From Paenibacillus sp. (lineage in GTDB: Bacteria > Bacillota > Bacilli > Paenibacillales > YIM-B00363), in contig NZ_DASQNA010000041.1 of NCBI RefSeq assembly GCF_035645195.1, positions 357,651 to 421,650 on the forward strand: a DNA stretch of 64,000 bases, given 5' to 3'. Numbering within the stretch: position 1 is the stretch's first letter; each line of letters begins with the position of its first letter. Below the pieces are notes generated by a model. That model did no database searches. It saw only the letters and a list, made by a program, of their open reading frames with translations, and had not been told where the DNA came from. This document shows, piece after piece, positions 51,816 to 61,750 of the stretch. The position numbers were made by a program, and so were the translations under genes.

Positions 51816-53333
51816 TTAAGAGACGGTTCGACGCGCAAGCTTCGGCTGCTCGGCTTCGCTCAAACCGAGCGTCCGCGACGTCGAAGCGTGAATTTCGCGG
51901 ATCAGCTCCGGATTGTCCAGCAGCTTGACGCCGTACGAAGGGATCATTTCTTTGATTTTCGGTTCCCACGCCTTCAAGTGCTGCGGGAAGCATTTCTGAA
52001 TGACCTCGAGCATGACGGATACGGCCGTCGATGCGCCCGGAGACGCGCCGAGCAGCGCCGCGATCGAGCCGTCGGCCGCGCTGATGACTTCCGTGCCGAA
52101 CTGAAGCGTGCCTCTGCCTGCCGGCGTATCTTTAATAATCTGCACGCGCTGGCCGGCGACGACCAAATCCCAATCGTCGCTTTCGGCGTGCGGGACGAAT
52201 TCGCGCAGCGCTTCCATGCGCTCTTCCTTCGACAGCATCACTTGCTTGATCAAATATTTCGTCAGCGGAACGTTCTTCACGCCGGCCGCCAACATCGTCA
52301 CAAGGTTGTGCGGTTTGACGGAAGTGATCAAGTCGAGCATCGAACCGAATTTCAAAAACTTCGGCGAGAAGCCGGCGAACGGTCCGAAGAACAACGACTC
52401 TTGATTGTCGATATACCGGGTGTCCAGATGCGGAACGGACATCGGCGGCGCGCCGACCGGCGCTTTGCCGTACACTTTTGCGCGATGCTGCGCGACGACG
52501 TCCGGTCTGCGGCATACCATGAACAAGCCGCTGACCGGGAAGCCCCCGATGCCTTTGCCTTCCGGAATGCCGGACTTTTGCAGCAAATGCAGGCTGCCGC
52601 CGCCGCCGCCGATGAACACGAACTTCGCCGTATGCCGCTCGACGGCGCCGTTGCCGACGTTGCGCACCTTCAGCTCCCACCGGCCGTCGCGGGTGCGTTG
52701 AATATCGTCGACATGGCGGTTGTATTGAATGTCGACGTTTTTGGTCTTCAAGTGGGAGAACAACATCCGCGTCAGCGCGCCGAAATTGACGTCTGTGCCG
52801 GACTCGATCCGTGTCGCCGCGATCGGCTTCTGGACCGGCCGATCCTTCATCATCAGCGGAATCCATTCCGTCAGCTTCTCCGGGTCGTCGGAAAATTCCA
52901 TGCCTTGGAACAGCGGGTTGGCGGACATCGCCTCGAAACGCTTCTTCAAGAACGATACGTCCTCTTCCCCTTGGACGAAGCTCATATGCGGCACAGGCGT
53001 AATGAAGTCCCGCGGGTTCCGAATCAAGTTGCTGTCCACGAGGTACGACCAGAACTGCTTCGAAACCTGATATTCTTCATTGACTTTAATCGCCTTGCTG
53101 ATATCTATGCTTCCGTCTTTTTTCTCGGCCGTGTAGTTCAGCTCGCACAAAGAAGCATGCCCCGTACCCGCGTTGTTCCATTCGTTGGAGCTTTCCTCTC
53201 CCGCGTTGGCGCGTCGCTCGAATACAGTAATTTCCCAGTCCGGTACTAATTCCTTCAGCAGCGACCCTAAGGTGGCGCTCATGATCCCGGCACCGATTAA
53301 GATAACGTCTGTTTTCGTTTGTCTGTTGCTCAT
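51816..53333 (-). CDS. mqo: Malate:quinone oxidoreductase
   Basis: 505 residues from the ATG at 53333 with AAGGAC seven nt upstream. FAD-binding [20 protein letters not shown] at the N-terminus, then [20 protein letters not shown], a hallmark of Mqo, and [20 protein letters not shown]. It oxidises malate to oxaloacetate and passes electrons to quinone at the inner face of the membrane. Its product could feed PckA encoded elsewhere in this window. Monocistronic with terminator. Confidence 0.97.
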   Translation of the reverse strand: MSNRQTKTDVILIGAGIMSATLGSLLKELVPDWEITVFERRANAGEESSNEWNNAGTGHASLCELNYTAEKKDGSIDISKAIKVNEEYQVSKQFWSYLVDSNLIRNPRDFITPVPHMSFVQGEEDVSFLKKRFEAMSANPLFQGMEFSDDPEKLTEWIPLMMKDRPVQKPIAATRIESGTDVNFGALTRMLFSHLKTKNVDIQYNRHVDDIQRTRDGRWELKVRNVGNGAVERHTAKFVFIGGGGGSLHLLQKSGIPEGKGIGGFPVSGLFMVCRRPDVVAQHRAKVYGKAPVGAPPMSVPHLDTRYIDNQESLFFGPFAGFSPKFLKFGSMLDLITSVKPHNLVTMLAAGVKNVPLTKYLIKQVMLSKEERMEALREFVPHAESDDWDLVVAGQRVQIIKDTPAGRGTLQFGTEVISAADGSIAALLGASPGASTAVSVMLEVIQKCFPQHLKAWEPKIKEMIPSYGVKLLDNPELIREIHASTSRTLGLSEAEQPKLARRTVS

Positions 53334-53526
53334 GTTAACCGTCCTTATATCGTTCGATTTGCAGAAAAGATGCGAGCATGCCCGTTCAGGCCCTTGGCAA
53401 GCCAAGGCGCCTCGTCGCGCATCGTTCCTGGATCAAATTTTAACCTTATCATAGTGTATCACTAAATATAGCTAATTACTATTTGATGATAGTTATATTC
53501 GTGATAGATATATGCTATTGGTGTGC

Positions 53527-53562
53527 AAAAAACAAACGACCGCCCTGCGTTCGGGCGGCCGC
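53527..53562 (-). terminator. Intrinsic terminator of the alpha/beta hydrolase gene
   Basis: Minus strand: GGCCGCCC and GGGCGGTC (53553-53560 and 53538-53545) around a 7-nt loop, then GTTTGTTTTTTG; 8 nt after the stop. The 160 bp to its left, before mqo, are AT-rich promoter sequence. Confidence 0.85.
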
Positions 53563-53568
53563 CGTGAC

Positions 53569-54354
53569 TCACGTATCGATGAATCGGACCAGCTGGCTGT
53601 TGAATGATTCGCGCTCTTCCCAGAAAGGGCCATGTCCGCTGTAGGGGAACGGGACGAGTCGGGATGACGCGATGCGGCGATGCACGGCTTCGGCCTGCGC
53701 GAACGGAATGACCCGGTCGTGAACCCCGTGGGCGATCAGCGTCGGCACCGCCACCCGGTTCAGATCGGCGTCCAACGTTTCGTCCCGCAGCATCCCGATC
53801 ACCGCCGCCGTCGACCAGCTCGCGGCTTGTAACCCCAAGTGGAAAAACCAGTCCGCGAACGGTTCGGAGACGAACTGGAAGAAAAATTGTTCCGTCACGC
53901 CTCGCATCATCTTCGGACGATCGGCGCCGGCTTCCGCCAGCAGCCGTTCGGCGGTTTCCGGGGTAAACCCTGTAGGCGCCGCCGCGGAAATAAGTACGAG
54001 CCGGTCAACGCCGTACCCGTCGTGCCGGGCCATGTAGCGAAGCGCGATCCCCCCGCCCGTCGAATGACCGGCCAGCGTAAACCGGGTGAGCCCCAGCGTC
54101 CCGACGACGACCCGAAGATCGTCGGCCAAACGGTCGTATCGGTACCCGTCGTACGGTTTATCCGACTGGCCGAACCCTCTCCAATCGATGCCGATGCAGC
54201 GGAAGCCCAGCGCGGGCAATACGGCGAATTGGTATTCGAACTGCTTATGGCTTAACGGCCATCCATGGAGAAACACGATCGTTCGCGTTCCTCTCGGATT
54301 GACATCCTCCACGTACAAATGCACGCCCGGCTCGACGCCTACCAAATACCCCAC
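53569..54354 (-). CDS. Alpha/beta hydrolase
   Basis: 261 residues from a GTG at 54354 with GGGGGAA 5 nt upstream, giving the usual family start MGYLVGVEPGVHLYVED; longer in-frame starts lack a site and would cross the terminator of the next gene. Oxyanion motif FLHGWPLSHKQF, nucleophile Ser in LAGHSTGGGIALRYMARH, and the late His in PYSGHGPFWEERE. The substrate is unknown; esterase and haloperoxidase-like members share this pattern. Confidence 0.9.
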   Translation of the reverse strand: MGYLVGVEPGVHLYVEDVNPRGTRTIVFLHGWPLSHKQFEYQFAVLPALGFRCIGIDWRGFGQSDKPYDGYRYDRLADDLRVVVGTLGLTRFTLAGHSTGGGIALRYMARHDGYGVDRLVLISAAAPTGFTPETAERLLAEAGADRPKMMRGVTEQFFFQFVSEPFADWFFHLGLQAASWSTAAVIGMLRDETLDADLNRVAVPTLIAHGVHDRVIPFAQAEAVHRRIASSRLVPFPYSGHGPFWEERESFNSQLVRFIDT

Positions 54355-54440
54355 CCGGATTCCCCCGTTCCAGAAAGTCGCATCACCTAAAGATACTCGG
54401 CGTTGCCGCGGAAGATGATCGACGGTCGGCCGAACCGCAA

Positions 54441-54469
54441 ATAAAAAAGCCCGCATCGGCATGCGGGCT
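54441..54469 (-). terminator. Intrinsic terminator of the stalk-domain protein gene
   Basis: Minus strand: AGCCCGCAT, loop GCCG, ATGCGGGCT (54448-54469), then TTTTTATTT. It starts 4 nt after the stop. Confidence 0.92.
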
Positions 54470-54472
54470 AGA

Positions 54473-56227
54473 CTATTCCAACGGATACCATACGAGATCG
54501 ATCGGGAAATACGAACCAGCCGGCGGCGTAATTTCGATGTCGATGTACGGCTCGCTGCCTTCGGTGCGATGCAGCATATACACGCCGTCGAGAGCGGTAA
54601 TGACGCCCGACGCGGGCGCGAGAATCATTTTTCCGTCGATCTTCAGCGCCCCTTTGAAAATGCCGCCTCTTGCGACCATGACGATCGCCGCTTTCCCCGG
54701 CTGCTTGACCCGAAGGTTGTAAAGCACGCCGTAGTTGCCGTAATTGTCGACCGTCTGCCCGCGGATCGGGTCGAACCCCATGACGAACGGGTCGTTCACA
54801 TTGTCGCCGATCGTGATCTTTCGCGGTCCGGTCGCCTTCGTGACGGACGAGGCATCGGCCTCCATCCGAATGCCGCTCGCCGGGAACGTCCCGCGCACGT
54901 GGCCGGAGTAAGGAAGGTCGCGATAGGAAATCGCCGCCTCCATCGGGTCGTTCGGGATCATGGCCGCGAACGTGAATGTCACGTTGCCGCTCGTCTCGAC
55001 ATCGTAAATCAAGTTGATGCCCTGCCCCTTCGCCAGCTTCGGAAGATAGACGTAAGCTTTCGACTCCCCCGGGTTCACGGTCAAATCGGGCTTCTTCACG
55101 TCGCCGTCTAGGAAGTCTACCGACGCCTGGTAGCCGATCAAGTTAATGAATGTGGACGGATACACTTCGCCCTGCCGCGTCGTCTTGATCGTCACCGGTT
55201 CGCGGCCGTTGTTCGTCGCGACGATGGCGAATTGGACGTCGGCGTTCATCGCGTTGATGTGATTCGCGTACAAACGGGCTTTCCCGTTGACGGTATCCCG
55301 AAACAGCGAGCCGTACTCCACGATATTTTCGGGACTGTCGCTCACAAGCAGCTTTCGCGATCTATCTTGGCTTGCCGCGAACGGCATTCTTGACGCTTCC
55401 GTAAATCGCTTAACATCGGCGGACGCCAGGGAGACGAATGATTGCAACTTGGCATAGCGCATTTGGAATTCCAACGGGGAATACAGCGTTGCGTTCTCGA
55501 TCGTGATCGTCCGAGTGTAAACGTCGCTGACATTCCCTTTGCTATCGGTGACCTGCAGGGAGACTTGATGCTTCCCCGGCGTATAGAACGCTTCCCGATT
55601 CCCTTTCCACGTTACCCACTGAATGCCGTCGCCTTCCGCGTCGTAGCTGAGATCGATGTATTCGACCTTTTCCCCCATCTTGTAGCTCGGCTTGCCGAAC
55701 GTAAATTTGGCGACGGGCTTCGAGTTTTGACTTGTCGGCAGCTCCGGGTTCCACTGCGTATACGTCACTTCCACGCGATTCAGAACCGGATCGTACGCGT
55801 AAGCCGCCCCGATGCGATCCATGATCCACGTTAGCTGCGCCATCAATCGGCCGTCTTTGCTGATCTCGAACGTAGGCTGTAACGTCCCCGGCCGGCCGTC
55901 GACGACCGTCTTGCGCGTCGTTAGATCGATCGATACGTTCGTCTTCCCCGCCGTCAACTCGATCGTATTCGTCGCCGCTAAATAGTTCACCGGAAAACCG
56001 AACGTGTCTCCCAAAAATTTCACCGGTACATACATTTTCCCGTTATACACGTTGGCCGGCGAAGACAGCATCATGGACTTTCCATTAACGAAAGCTTGCG
56101 GCTTGTTGACGTACAACCAGACGCGCGTGACCGTCCCGGCCGAAGCGTCCGAAGCGAAGCCCGCAGAGCCCATCCATACCGAAAAAACAAGTGCAATAAG
56201 CAAAATCCGTTTTCTCATGTTGTTCAA
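54473..56227 (-). CDS. Secreted stalk-domain (copper amine oxidase N-terminal-like) protein
   Basis: 584 residues. A TTG at 56227 is best spaced from AGGAG (6 nt); the ATG at 56218 is the alternative and changes only three residues. A signal peptide ends near ASDASA-G. Residues 35-150 hold the stalk domain (NGKMYVPVKFLGDTFGF, then NTIELTAGKTNV). Next is a PKD-like module with VTWKGNREAFYTPGKHQVSL. The rest is an unassigned beta-rich region. Probably a cell-wall-associated surface protein. Monocistronic with a strong terminator. Confidence 0.85.
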   Translation of the reverse strand: MNNMRKRILLIALVFSVWMGSAGFASDASAGTVTRVWLYVNKPQAFVNGKSMMLSSPANVYNGKMYVPVKFLGDTFGFPVNYLAATNTIELTAGKTNVSIDLTTRKTVVDGRPGTLQPTFEISKDGRLMAQLTWIMDRIGAAYAYDPVLNRVEVTYTQWNPELPTSQNSKPVAKFTFGKPSYKMGEKVEYIDLSYDAEGDGIQWVTWKGNREAFYTPGKHQVSLQVTDSKGNVSDVYTRTITIENATLYSPLEFQMRYAKLQSFVSLASADVKRFTEASRMPFAASQDRSRKLLVSDSPENIVEYGSLFRDTVNGKARLYANHINAMNADVQFAIVATNNGREPVTIKTTRQGEVYPSTFINLIGYQASVDFLDGDVKKPDLTVNPGESKAYVYLPKLAKGQGINLIYDVETSGNVTFTFAAMIPNDPMEAAISYRDLPYSGHVRGTFPASGIRMEADASSVTKATGPRKITIGDNVNDPFVMGFDPIRGQTVDNYGNYGVLYNLRVKQPGKAAIVMVARGGIFKGALKIDGKMILAPASGVITALDGVYMLHRTEGSEPYIDIEITPPAGSYFPIDLVWYPLE

Positions 56228-56332
56228 CTCTCTCTCCTCTTCCCATTCTGCCTTGTTATAGACGTAGGAAAGTCTCGAAAGTTACGTTGACCGTCGCTAC
56301 ATGCGAAAGGAATTTTCCCCCAGACGCGAGAA

Positions 56333-56359
56333 AGCGCGGAAGATCCGCTCTTCCGCGCT
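56333..56359 (-). terminator. Hairpin after the ricin-fusion glycosyltransferase gene
   Basis: Perfect 11-bp inverted repeat AGCGCGGAAGA / TCTTCCGCGCT with loop of 5 nt, 7 nt after the stop; followed on the minus strand only by TTTCTCG. The stem is strong but the U-tract is short. Confidence 0.6.
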
Positions 56360-56365
56360 GTTCGC

Positions 56366-58456
56366 TTACTTCTCGATTATTTTCCACCGTTGATTGCTCC
56401 GCCCGTGCTCGTGCCATTGAATGACCGGAGCGTTGTCTTCCTCGCTCTCGGCAAATACGTCAAGCGCCTTCCCGCTGAAACGGTTGACCAGAACGAAAGA
56501 GTCCGCTCCGGTATCCTTGATGCTCCAGTGCTGGCTCTCGTGTTCGAACGGCGTCCATTGAACGATCCGCTCGCCCTCTTCCGTCGATCGATTCGGGGGG
56601 CACAGCGCTTTTCCGCTATGGCAATTCACGATTCTGTAAAACCCGGATTCGACCGCTTCGAACCGCCATTGTTGATTCGCATGGCCGTGACTGCCCAGTT
56701 GGATGATCGGCGCTCCGTCGGCGGTCGACGCTTCCGCCGCATCAAGCACCTTTCCGCTGCGAACGTTCGCGATTTCATAACGAGCATGCGGCTTCGGCAC
56801 GAAAGCGGAAGAGCGCTGGCCGGCCGACTCCGCGTAAACCGCCGCTAATGTTTCGGCGACGCGAGCTACGTTGCGGAGGGCGCGATTCGTTTCTTTTTCG
56901 GTGTAACGCAAGCCCAACCGGGTAACGCTTGAATGGAATGGCCTTTTTAGGAACTTCGGTTCTTCATCGTCCCACGCATAGTACGTGGAATATTGTAACG
57001 CTAACTGCTGCAGATGCTCGACGCTGTCGATTTCCCCGCTTAAGAGCTGCTCATACATCTTCTTCCAATGCCAGTTTTCATCGTGCCTTTTGTCGGGGCG
57101 GCTGACGTGGGTAATCCATCCGACGATCACTTTGGATTTCAATTGTTCCAACGAACGGATCGGAAAATGCGCAAGCCGTAAGCCGGCAGCTTCTTCGTGC
57201 GCTGCGTCGCCGTTTGCGGTCACGCTATGATTGCCTAAGTTCAGCATGAGTTCCTTCGAGAAAACCAAACGACTGGGGATAATGACTTTATAAAAGGTTT
57301 CGTATTCATCCAAGCGCGCATGTTCCATCCGCTTCGGAATGAACAATTCATCCGGATTGTCGCCGCGGCAAGGGACGTACGTGCGCCACTTCACCTTCGT
57401 GATTCGATCGAGCGGAAGCCGCTCCAGCTCCGTACGCGGATTGCCGCTTTCCGCCGTAATCAAAAACTCGTCACCGTCAAGAGGCACGATGAGGTCGAAA
57501 CTCTCGTCGCGGGCCGCCTCCCAGAGCAGCTTCGTCATGTGTTGAGGCTGCGAGTAGGCCGGATCGTTGCCGCGATTTCGCTTCACGGTCAACGGGAGCC
57601 CTTCCGCTTGCAGCCGTTCGAGAATCTCGTACGTCCCGTCTATACTGTCGTTATCCAAAATGATCATGTGGTCGACGACTTGCAAGTTAAAGCGGACGAA
57701 CGACTCGATAATATCGGCTTCGTTCTTCATCATGGATATGGCGGCGATCCCTTTCGCTCGGGTCTTCCCTCCATAAACAATCATTTGAAAACGATGAAAA
57801 TCCACGCCGAAACGATCGCATATTTGCAGCAGTTCTTCGAGCGCGCTGCCCCTTTTATTGAGATACAAGTCTCCGCCGCCAACGGGTCTCGTGTGCTTCA
57901 CGACGGTCTCATCGATAACGGCCATCTTATCGGCGGGGTAGCCGAGGAGCTTGCCCCAGACGAAATCGATCCACGCGAAGGTCGTGATCTCGAAGGTGTG
58001 CATTAATTGCTGCAGCGCATATTGGGAGAAAATCGGAGCCATGACTTCGACGAAATTCGTATAGCGCAGCGAATAATTCCGATTTCTAATGGTGATCCAG
58101 TGCGAGTGGTACGAATCTTCCGTGATGGCCGGCTGCGCCAGCCATAATTGATGCTCGCGAAACATTCGGAACATGCGATTGATCGTACCTTGGTCGGCGC
58201 TGATGTCGTCGTCGCATAACCATACCGCTTCGTAACGGGAGAACAGCTCCGGCCGGCTGCGATACAGCTCGGCGAACCGCCTGAATTTGTTCTCGCCCTT
58301 CGCCTGCGAATAATAGTCGGCGTCCTCCGAATAGCGCCCTTCTTGATCGCCGTAATATTCGATATAGAGATCGAAATTCCGTTCTTCGGCACGGTTCAGC
58401 CACTCTTGATGCAGAGATCGGTCGCTTGCGCGGCAAAAAACGAGGTACGGTCTCAA
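56366..58456 (-). CDS. DUF707 - glycosyltransferase - ricin-type lectin fusion protein
   Basis: 696 residues with a TTG start, GGAGGGG five nt upstream. Residues 1 to about 228 look like DUF707 (YLVFCRASDRSLHQEWL, AVWLCDDDISADQ, TTFAWIDFVWGKLLG). From about 238 to 480 comes a GT2/GT92-like glycosyltransferase (GIAAISMMKNEADIIESFVR, DHMIILDNDSIDGTYEIL, FDLIVPLDGDEFLI with a DxD-like motif). From about 560 to the end is a ricin-type beta-trefoil with three QxW repeats (NQQWRF, SQHWSI, NQRWKI). No signal peptide. Last gene of the polysaccharide operon; it could add and recognise sugars on the same chain. The acceptor is unknown. Confidence 0.88.
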   Translation of the reverse strand: MRPYLVFCRASDRSLHQEWLNRAEERNFDLYIEYYGDQEGRYSEDADYYSQAKGENKFRRFAELYRSRPELFSRYEAVWLCDDDISADQGTINRMFRMFREHQLWLAQPAITEDSYHSHWITIRNRNYSLRYTNFVEVMAPIFSQYALQQLMHTFEITTFAWIDFVWGKLLGYPADKMAVIDETVVKHTRPVGGGDLYLNKRGSALEELLQICDRFGVDFHRFQMIVYGGKTRAKGIAAISMMKNEADIIESFVRFNLQVVDHMIILDNDSIDGTYEILERLQAEGLPLTVKRNRGNDPAYSQPQHMTKLLWEAARDESFDLIVPLDGDEFLITAESGNPRTELERLPLDRITKVKWRTYVPCRGDNPDELFIPKRMEHARLDEYETFYKVIIPSRLVFSKELMLNLGNHSVTANGDAAHEEAAGLRLAHFPIRSLEQLKSKVIVGWITHVSRPDKRHDENWHWKKMYEQLLSGEIDSVEHLQQLALQYSTYYAWDDEEPKFLKRPFHSSVTRLGLRYTEKETNRALRNVARVAETLAAVYAESAGQRSSAFVPKPHARYEIANVRSGKVLDAAEASTADGAPIIQLGSHGHANQQWRFEAVESGFYRIVNCHSGKALCPPNRSTEEGERIVQWTPFEHESQHWSIKDTGADSFVLVNRFSGKALDVFAESEEDNAPVIQWHEHGRSNQRWKIIEK

Positions 58457-58486
58457 CGCGACCCCTCCGTTCTGTTTATCCGTTGG

Positions 58487-59740
58487 TTACAGGACATAGC
58501 GATAGTCCCACACCTTCTTCTGCTGAAGCATGGCTTTCTGCTTTCGGAACGGCTCCCATGCCGTCAGCAGCACCAGATGAGAACAGGAAGAAACGCAGTC
58601 CTCCAGCCGGTCGGCGTACGAGATCTTGAAAGAATACTGCTTACGAAAGTTGGCCGTCGCCATCGGGTCGTACGCCGTAATATTCGTGTACCCGCGCATA
58701 AGGAGCCTCTCGATAATGCCTTTCGCCGGCGTATCCCGAACGTCGTCGGAATCGGGCTTGAAGGATAGACCCAGAATGCCGATCGCGTCCTCCGGTTTCG
58801 CAGCGGAGGCGATTTCATCGACGATACGATCCTTCACAAGCTTATTGATCTCCAACACGCTGGCCAGCAGACTCGGCTCGTACGAATGCTTTCTCATCAA
58901 GGCGACGAGCGCCTGCGTGTCCTTGGGCAAACAGTATCCGCCGAAGCCGCAGCCGGGGTATGCGTACGTCGACATTTTCGCGGGATGACCGAACCATCTC
59001 TTATCTTGATGCAGCACGCTGAAGGCCGTCTGGATATCGATATCGCCGATCCGTTTCGCAATCAAAGATTGCTCGTTCGCGAAGCTGATCAAAGTGGCCA
59101 GCAGCGTGTTGGATAAATATTTAATATACTCTGCGGTTTCCGAAGACACGCGATGGATCGCTGCGCCGAAAGGCGTGTATACCTCCTCCAAGATGTCCCC
59201 GCTCCGCGCGTCCTCTTCGCCGATCACGATCCGATCCGGATGAATGAAGTCTTCCCAGGCAAAACCTTCGCGCAAAAATTCCGGATTGGCCGCGAGGCCG
59301 ATGTCCTTGCCGACGGTGAAGCCTAGACGCTCGACGAACGAACGGATTTGATCGCGGGTCGTAGACGGCGGCACGGTCGATTTCACGACTAGGGCGACGA
59401 ACTGGTCTGGATTCCGGCTGGAAATGACGGCTTCTATGGCCGCGAAGATATACTTGAGGTCCGCCTCCCCGTCGTCGCCGCTAGGGGTTCCTACGCAAAT
59501 AAATACGAGGCGGCTGTCTCGCACCGACGACTCGAGGTCGTCCGTAATTTGAAATCGTCCGTTCTTCAGATGCTGCTCCAATTTTTCATTCAGCATCGGT
59601 TCGTAATACGGCACCTTCCCGTTCTTGAGAAGGTCCGTTCGAAGACTGTCGATGTCGTACCCGTACACGCGGTAACCCTTCTCGCAAAAGCCGAGCGCCG
59701 TCGTTAACCCGACGAAGCCCAGCCCCATGACCGTAATCAT
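58487..59740 (-). CDS. Nucleotide sugar dehydrogenase (UDP-glucose 6-dehydrogenase type)
   Basis: 417 residues; the ATG at 59740 overlaps the stop of the preceding gene (ATGA). NAD site ITVMGLGFVGLTTALGF, then PEFLREGFAWEDF and the catalytic Cys in GCGFGGYCLPKDT, and C-terminal LGLSFKPDSDDVRDTPA. It oxidises a UDP- or GDP-sugar to the uronic acid by two NAD-dependent steps. It is encoded between a sugar-nucleotide epimerase and the fusion glycosyltransferase. Confidence 0.93.
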   Translation of the reverse strand: MITVMGLGFVGLTTALGFCEKGYRVYGYDIDSLRTDLLKNGKVPYYEPMLNEKLEQHLKNGRFQITDDLESSVRDSRLVFICVGTPSGDDGEADLKYIFAAIEAVISSRNPDQFVALVVKSTVPPSTTRDQIRSFVERLGFTVGKDIGLAANPEFLREGFAWEDFIHPDRIVIGEEDARSGDILEEVYTPFGAAIHRVSSETAEYIKYLSNTLLATLISFANEQSLIAKRIGDIDIQTAFSVLHQDKRWFGHPAKMSTYAYPGCGFGGYCLPKDTQALVALMRKHSYEPSLLASVLEINKLVKDRIVDEIASAAKPEDAIGILGLSFKPDSDDVRDTPAKGIIERLLMRGYTNITAYDPMATANFRKQYSFKISYADRLEDCVSSCSHLVLLTAWEPFRKQKAMLQQKKVWDYRYVL

Positions 59741-60831
59741 TCCGGCGCCCCCCCTTGTTTCAGGAACAGCAAGTAACGCCGCACTCCCTCTTTCACGTCG
59801 ACGGACGGCTCGTATTGAAGCAGCGATCTCGCCTTGGTCAAATCCGGGCATCGGCGCGACGGATTATGCGTCAAATACGATTTGTCCTCCGAGACGGCGT
59901 ACTCGATCGGAACGTGTTGTCCGAACAGTTCGGCCGCCGCTTCCCGGTATATTTCCGCCAAGCTTGAGACCGATATTTCGGGACGATCGATGCCGATGTT
60001 GAATACGTCGAATCGACCGTGCAGCATCGCTTTCAAATATCCGACCCACGCATCCGCAATGTAGCAGAACGTTCGGGTAGGCCGCCCGTCCGAAAACATG
60101 CGAATCGGTTCGTTGCGAAGCACCGCTTTCGCGAAATCGGCAGGAACGCGGGTGTCCGTAAGCCTCATTCCGGGTCCGTAGTTGTTGAAGGGGCGGACGA
60201 CCGCGATCGGCATGCCGTACCGCTGAGCATAAAGGTAGCAGAGCGTTTCTCCGAAGCGCTTCGCTTCATCGTAACAAGCGCGGGGGCCGATCGTCTGCAC
60301 ATTGCCGCTGTAGGACTCAGGCGTCGGAATTTGATCGGGCGCGGGATCGCCGTAAATTTCGCTGCTCGAGAAAAATAAAAATCCTTTCACATGAGCGTCC
60401 CTCGACCAATCCAGCAGCCGCCGCAATCCCCACACATTGGCGTCCACGGTCTCGATCGGATACAGGCGGTAATACGTCGGAGAAGCGATCGAGGCCATGT
60501 GAACGATAAAGTCTACTTCGCCGATCCGCTCTAGATCGGAATCTTGCATTTTAGTAATGTCGAGATCCATGAATTCGAATAGGTTCGGATCCAAATGATG
60601 AATCCAATCCGGTTTTCCTAAACGGAAATTATCGATCGCCGTTACTTTTTGAATGCCGAGTTCATCCTTATATTCATGGAAGAACGATAACAAATAAAAC
60701 CCGAGAAAGCCGGCGCAGCCCGTTACTAAAATGGTGGACCGGTTCAATTTCCCGCGTTCCTCCATAGACAATTGACTCATGATATATTTCAAGTCTTCAT
60801 AATAAATCTGATTTTTATAGGGCGTTTTCAT
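59737..60831 (-). CDS. NAD-dependent sugar-nucleotide epimerase/dehydratase
   Basis: 364 residues, extended SDR: ILVTGCAGFLGFYLLSFF near residue 34, FFSSSEIYGDPAP with the catalytic Ser/Thr region, YDEAKRFGE for the YxxxK pair, and RTFCYIADAWVGYLKAML. It resembles UDP-glucuronate decarboxylases and dTDP-glucose dehydratases. The dehydrogenase gene that follows would supply UDP-glucuronate, so a decarboxylase role is attractive but unproven. It has an unusual 30-residue N-terminal extension. Confidence 0.9.
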   Translation of the reverse strand: MKTPYKNQIYYEDLKYIMSQLSMEERGKLNRSTILVTGCAGFLGFYLLSFFHEYKDELGIQKVTAIDNFRLGKPDWIHHLDPNLFEFMDLDITKMQDSDLERIGEVDFIVHMASIASPTYYRLYPIETVDANVWGLRRLLDWSRDAHVKGFLFFSSSEIYGDPAPDQIPTPESYSGNVQTIGPRACYDEAKRFGETLCYLYAQRYGMPIAVVRPFNNYGPGMRLTDTRVPADFAKAVLRNEPIRMFSDGRPTRTFCYIADAWVGYLKAMLHGRFDVFNIGIDRPEISVSSLAEIYREAAAELFGQHVPIEYAVSEDKSYLTHNPSRRCPDLTKARSLLQYEPSVDVKEGVRRYLLFLKQGGAPE

Positions 60832-60844
60832 TCCCAGCCTCCTA

Positions 60845-61750
60845 CTATTCGTCTAAACTCTTAAGACCGTCCTCGAGGCGGACGGACGCCTTCCAGCCCG
60901 GCAGCATTTCGCCGCGGTTCCAAGGGATCATGACTTGCCGCTGCCGGTACGGCTGGGCACCCCAGTCGACATTCAACCGTTTTCCCGTAATGTCTATATA
61001 CAAGTGAATGAGGCTTTTCAGTTGGATCGGCTTGCCGGAGCTCAACATATACTTTTTTGAGCCGATGGTTTTATGTCGAACCACCATTTCCGCAGCGATC
61101 TCGTAGCCGCGAACGACATCGTCGATATGAACGACATCCAGCCATTGCTCTCCCGGCGTCATTTGCAGCCTCTGACCGGTTTTTGCAGCTTGAGCGAGCT
61201 CCGTAAAAATTTTCCTGCGCGGATCGTTCGGCCCGTACGTTTCGAACAAGGTGAGGGTAATGGCACGGACGGATCCCGTTTCCGTATAATAGGAAAGAAT
61301 GGATTCGAACGCTTGTTTGGTTGCCGCATACAGGTTAACGGGATTGTAATCGTGCTGCTCGTAATGCTGTACATGAGTAGCCGTGTTGACGATGCAGACG
61401 ACCCCTTCCATCCGCATCGCTTCGAGCAGCTGCGCCCCGAACAGCACATTGCTTTGCATGAGCGGTTCTACGAGATCCGGCTCATGGTTCGCGAGGACAA
61501 GCGACGCCAGATGAAACACCACTTCCGGCTTGGCGCTGCGCATAATGTCCAGCATGCTCTTTTGCGTGCCGTCATGAACGTGAATCGTAACCTGATTCGC
61601 GCCGGAGCTCAGGTTGTCAAGCTTCGACGTCGGTCGTACGATCGCATGAACGTTCCATCCGCGGTCGAGCAAATAACGGGTTAAAGAAGAACCGATATAC
61701 CCGGTCGCTCCGGTGATCAAACAAGTGCGGCCGGTCGTCGTCTCGTTCAC
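60845..61750 (-). CDS. NAD-dependent epimerase/dehydratase next to the cytidylyltransferase
   Basis: 301 residues with a GTG start that overlaps the stop of the cytidylyltransferase gene (GTGA). TCLITGATGYIGSSLTRYLL is the NAD site; VFHLASLVLANHEPDLVEP and NLYAATKQAFESIL give the SDR motifs with YxxxK. It may act on a CDP-linked sugar, since its neighbour makes CDP-glucose. Ordinary RfbG/RfbH partners are not in the window. Confidence 0.88.
   Translation of the reverse strand: MNETTTGRTCLITGATGYIGSSLTRYLLDRGWNVHAIVRPTSKLDNLSSGANQVTIHVHDGTQKSMLDIMRSAKPEVVFHLASLVLANHEPDLVEPLMQSNVLFGAQLLEAMRMEGVVCIVNTATHVQHYEQHDYNPVNLYAATKQAFESILSYYTETGSVRAITLTLFETYGPNDPRRKIFTELAQAAKTGQRLQMTPGEQWLDVVHIDDVVRGYEIAAEMVVRHKTIGSKKYMLSSGKPIQLKSLIHLYIDITGKRLNVDWGAQPYRQRQVMIPWNRGEMLPGWKASVRLEDGLKSLDE

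Noticed and set aside
53406..53526. AT-rich palindromic-looking stretches upstream of mqo as a regulator site.
   Set aside because: The pairing is imperfect and expected in such AT-rich sequence; no known consensus matches.
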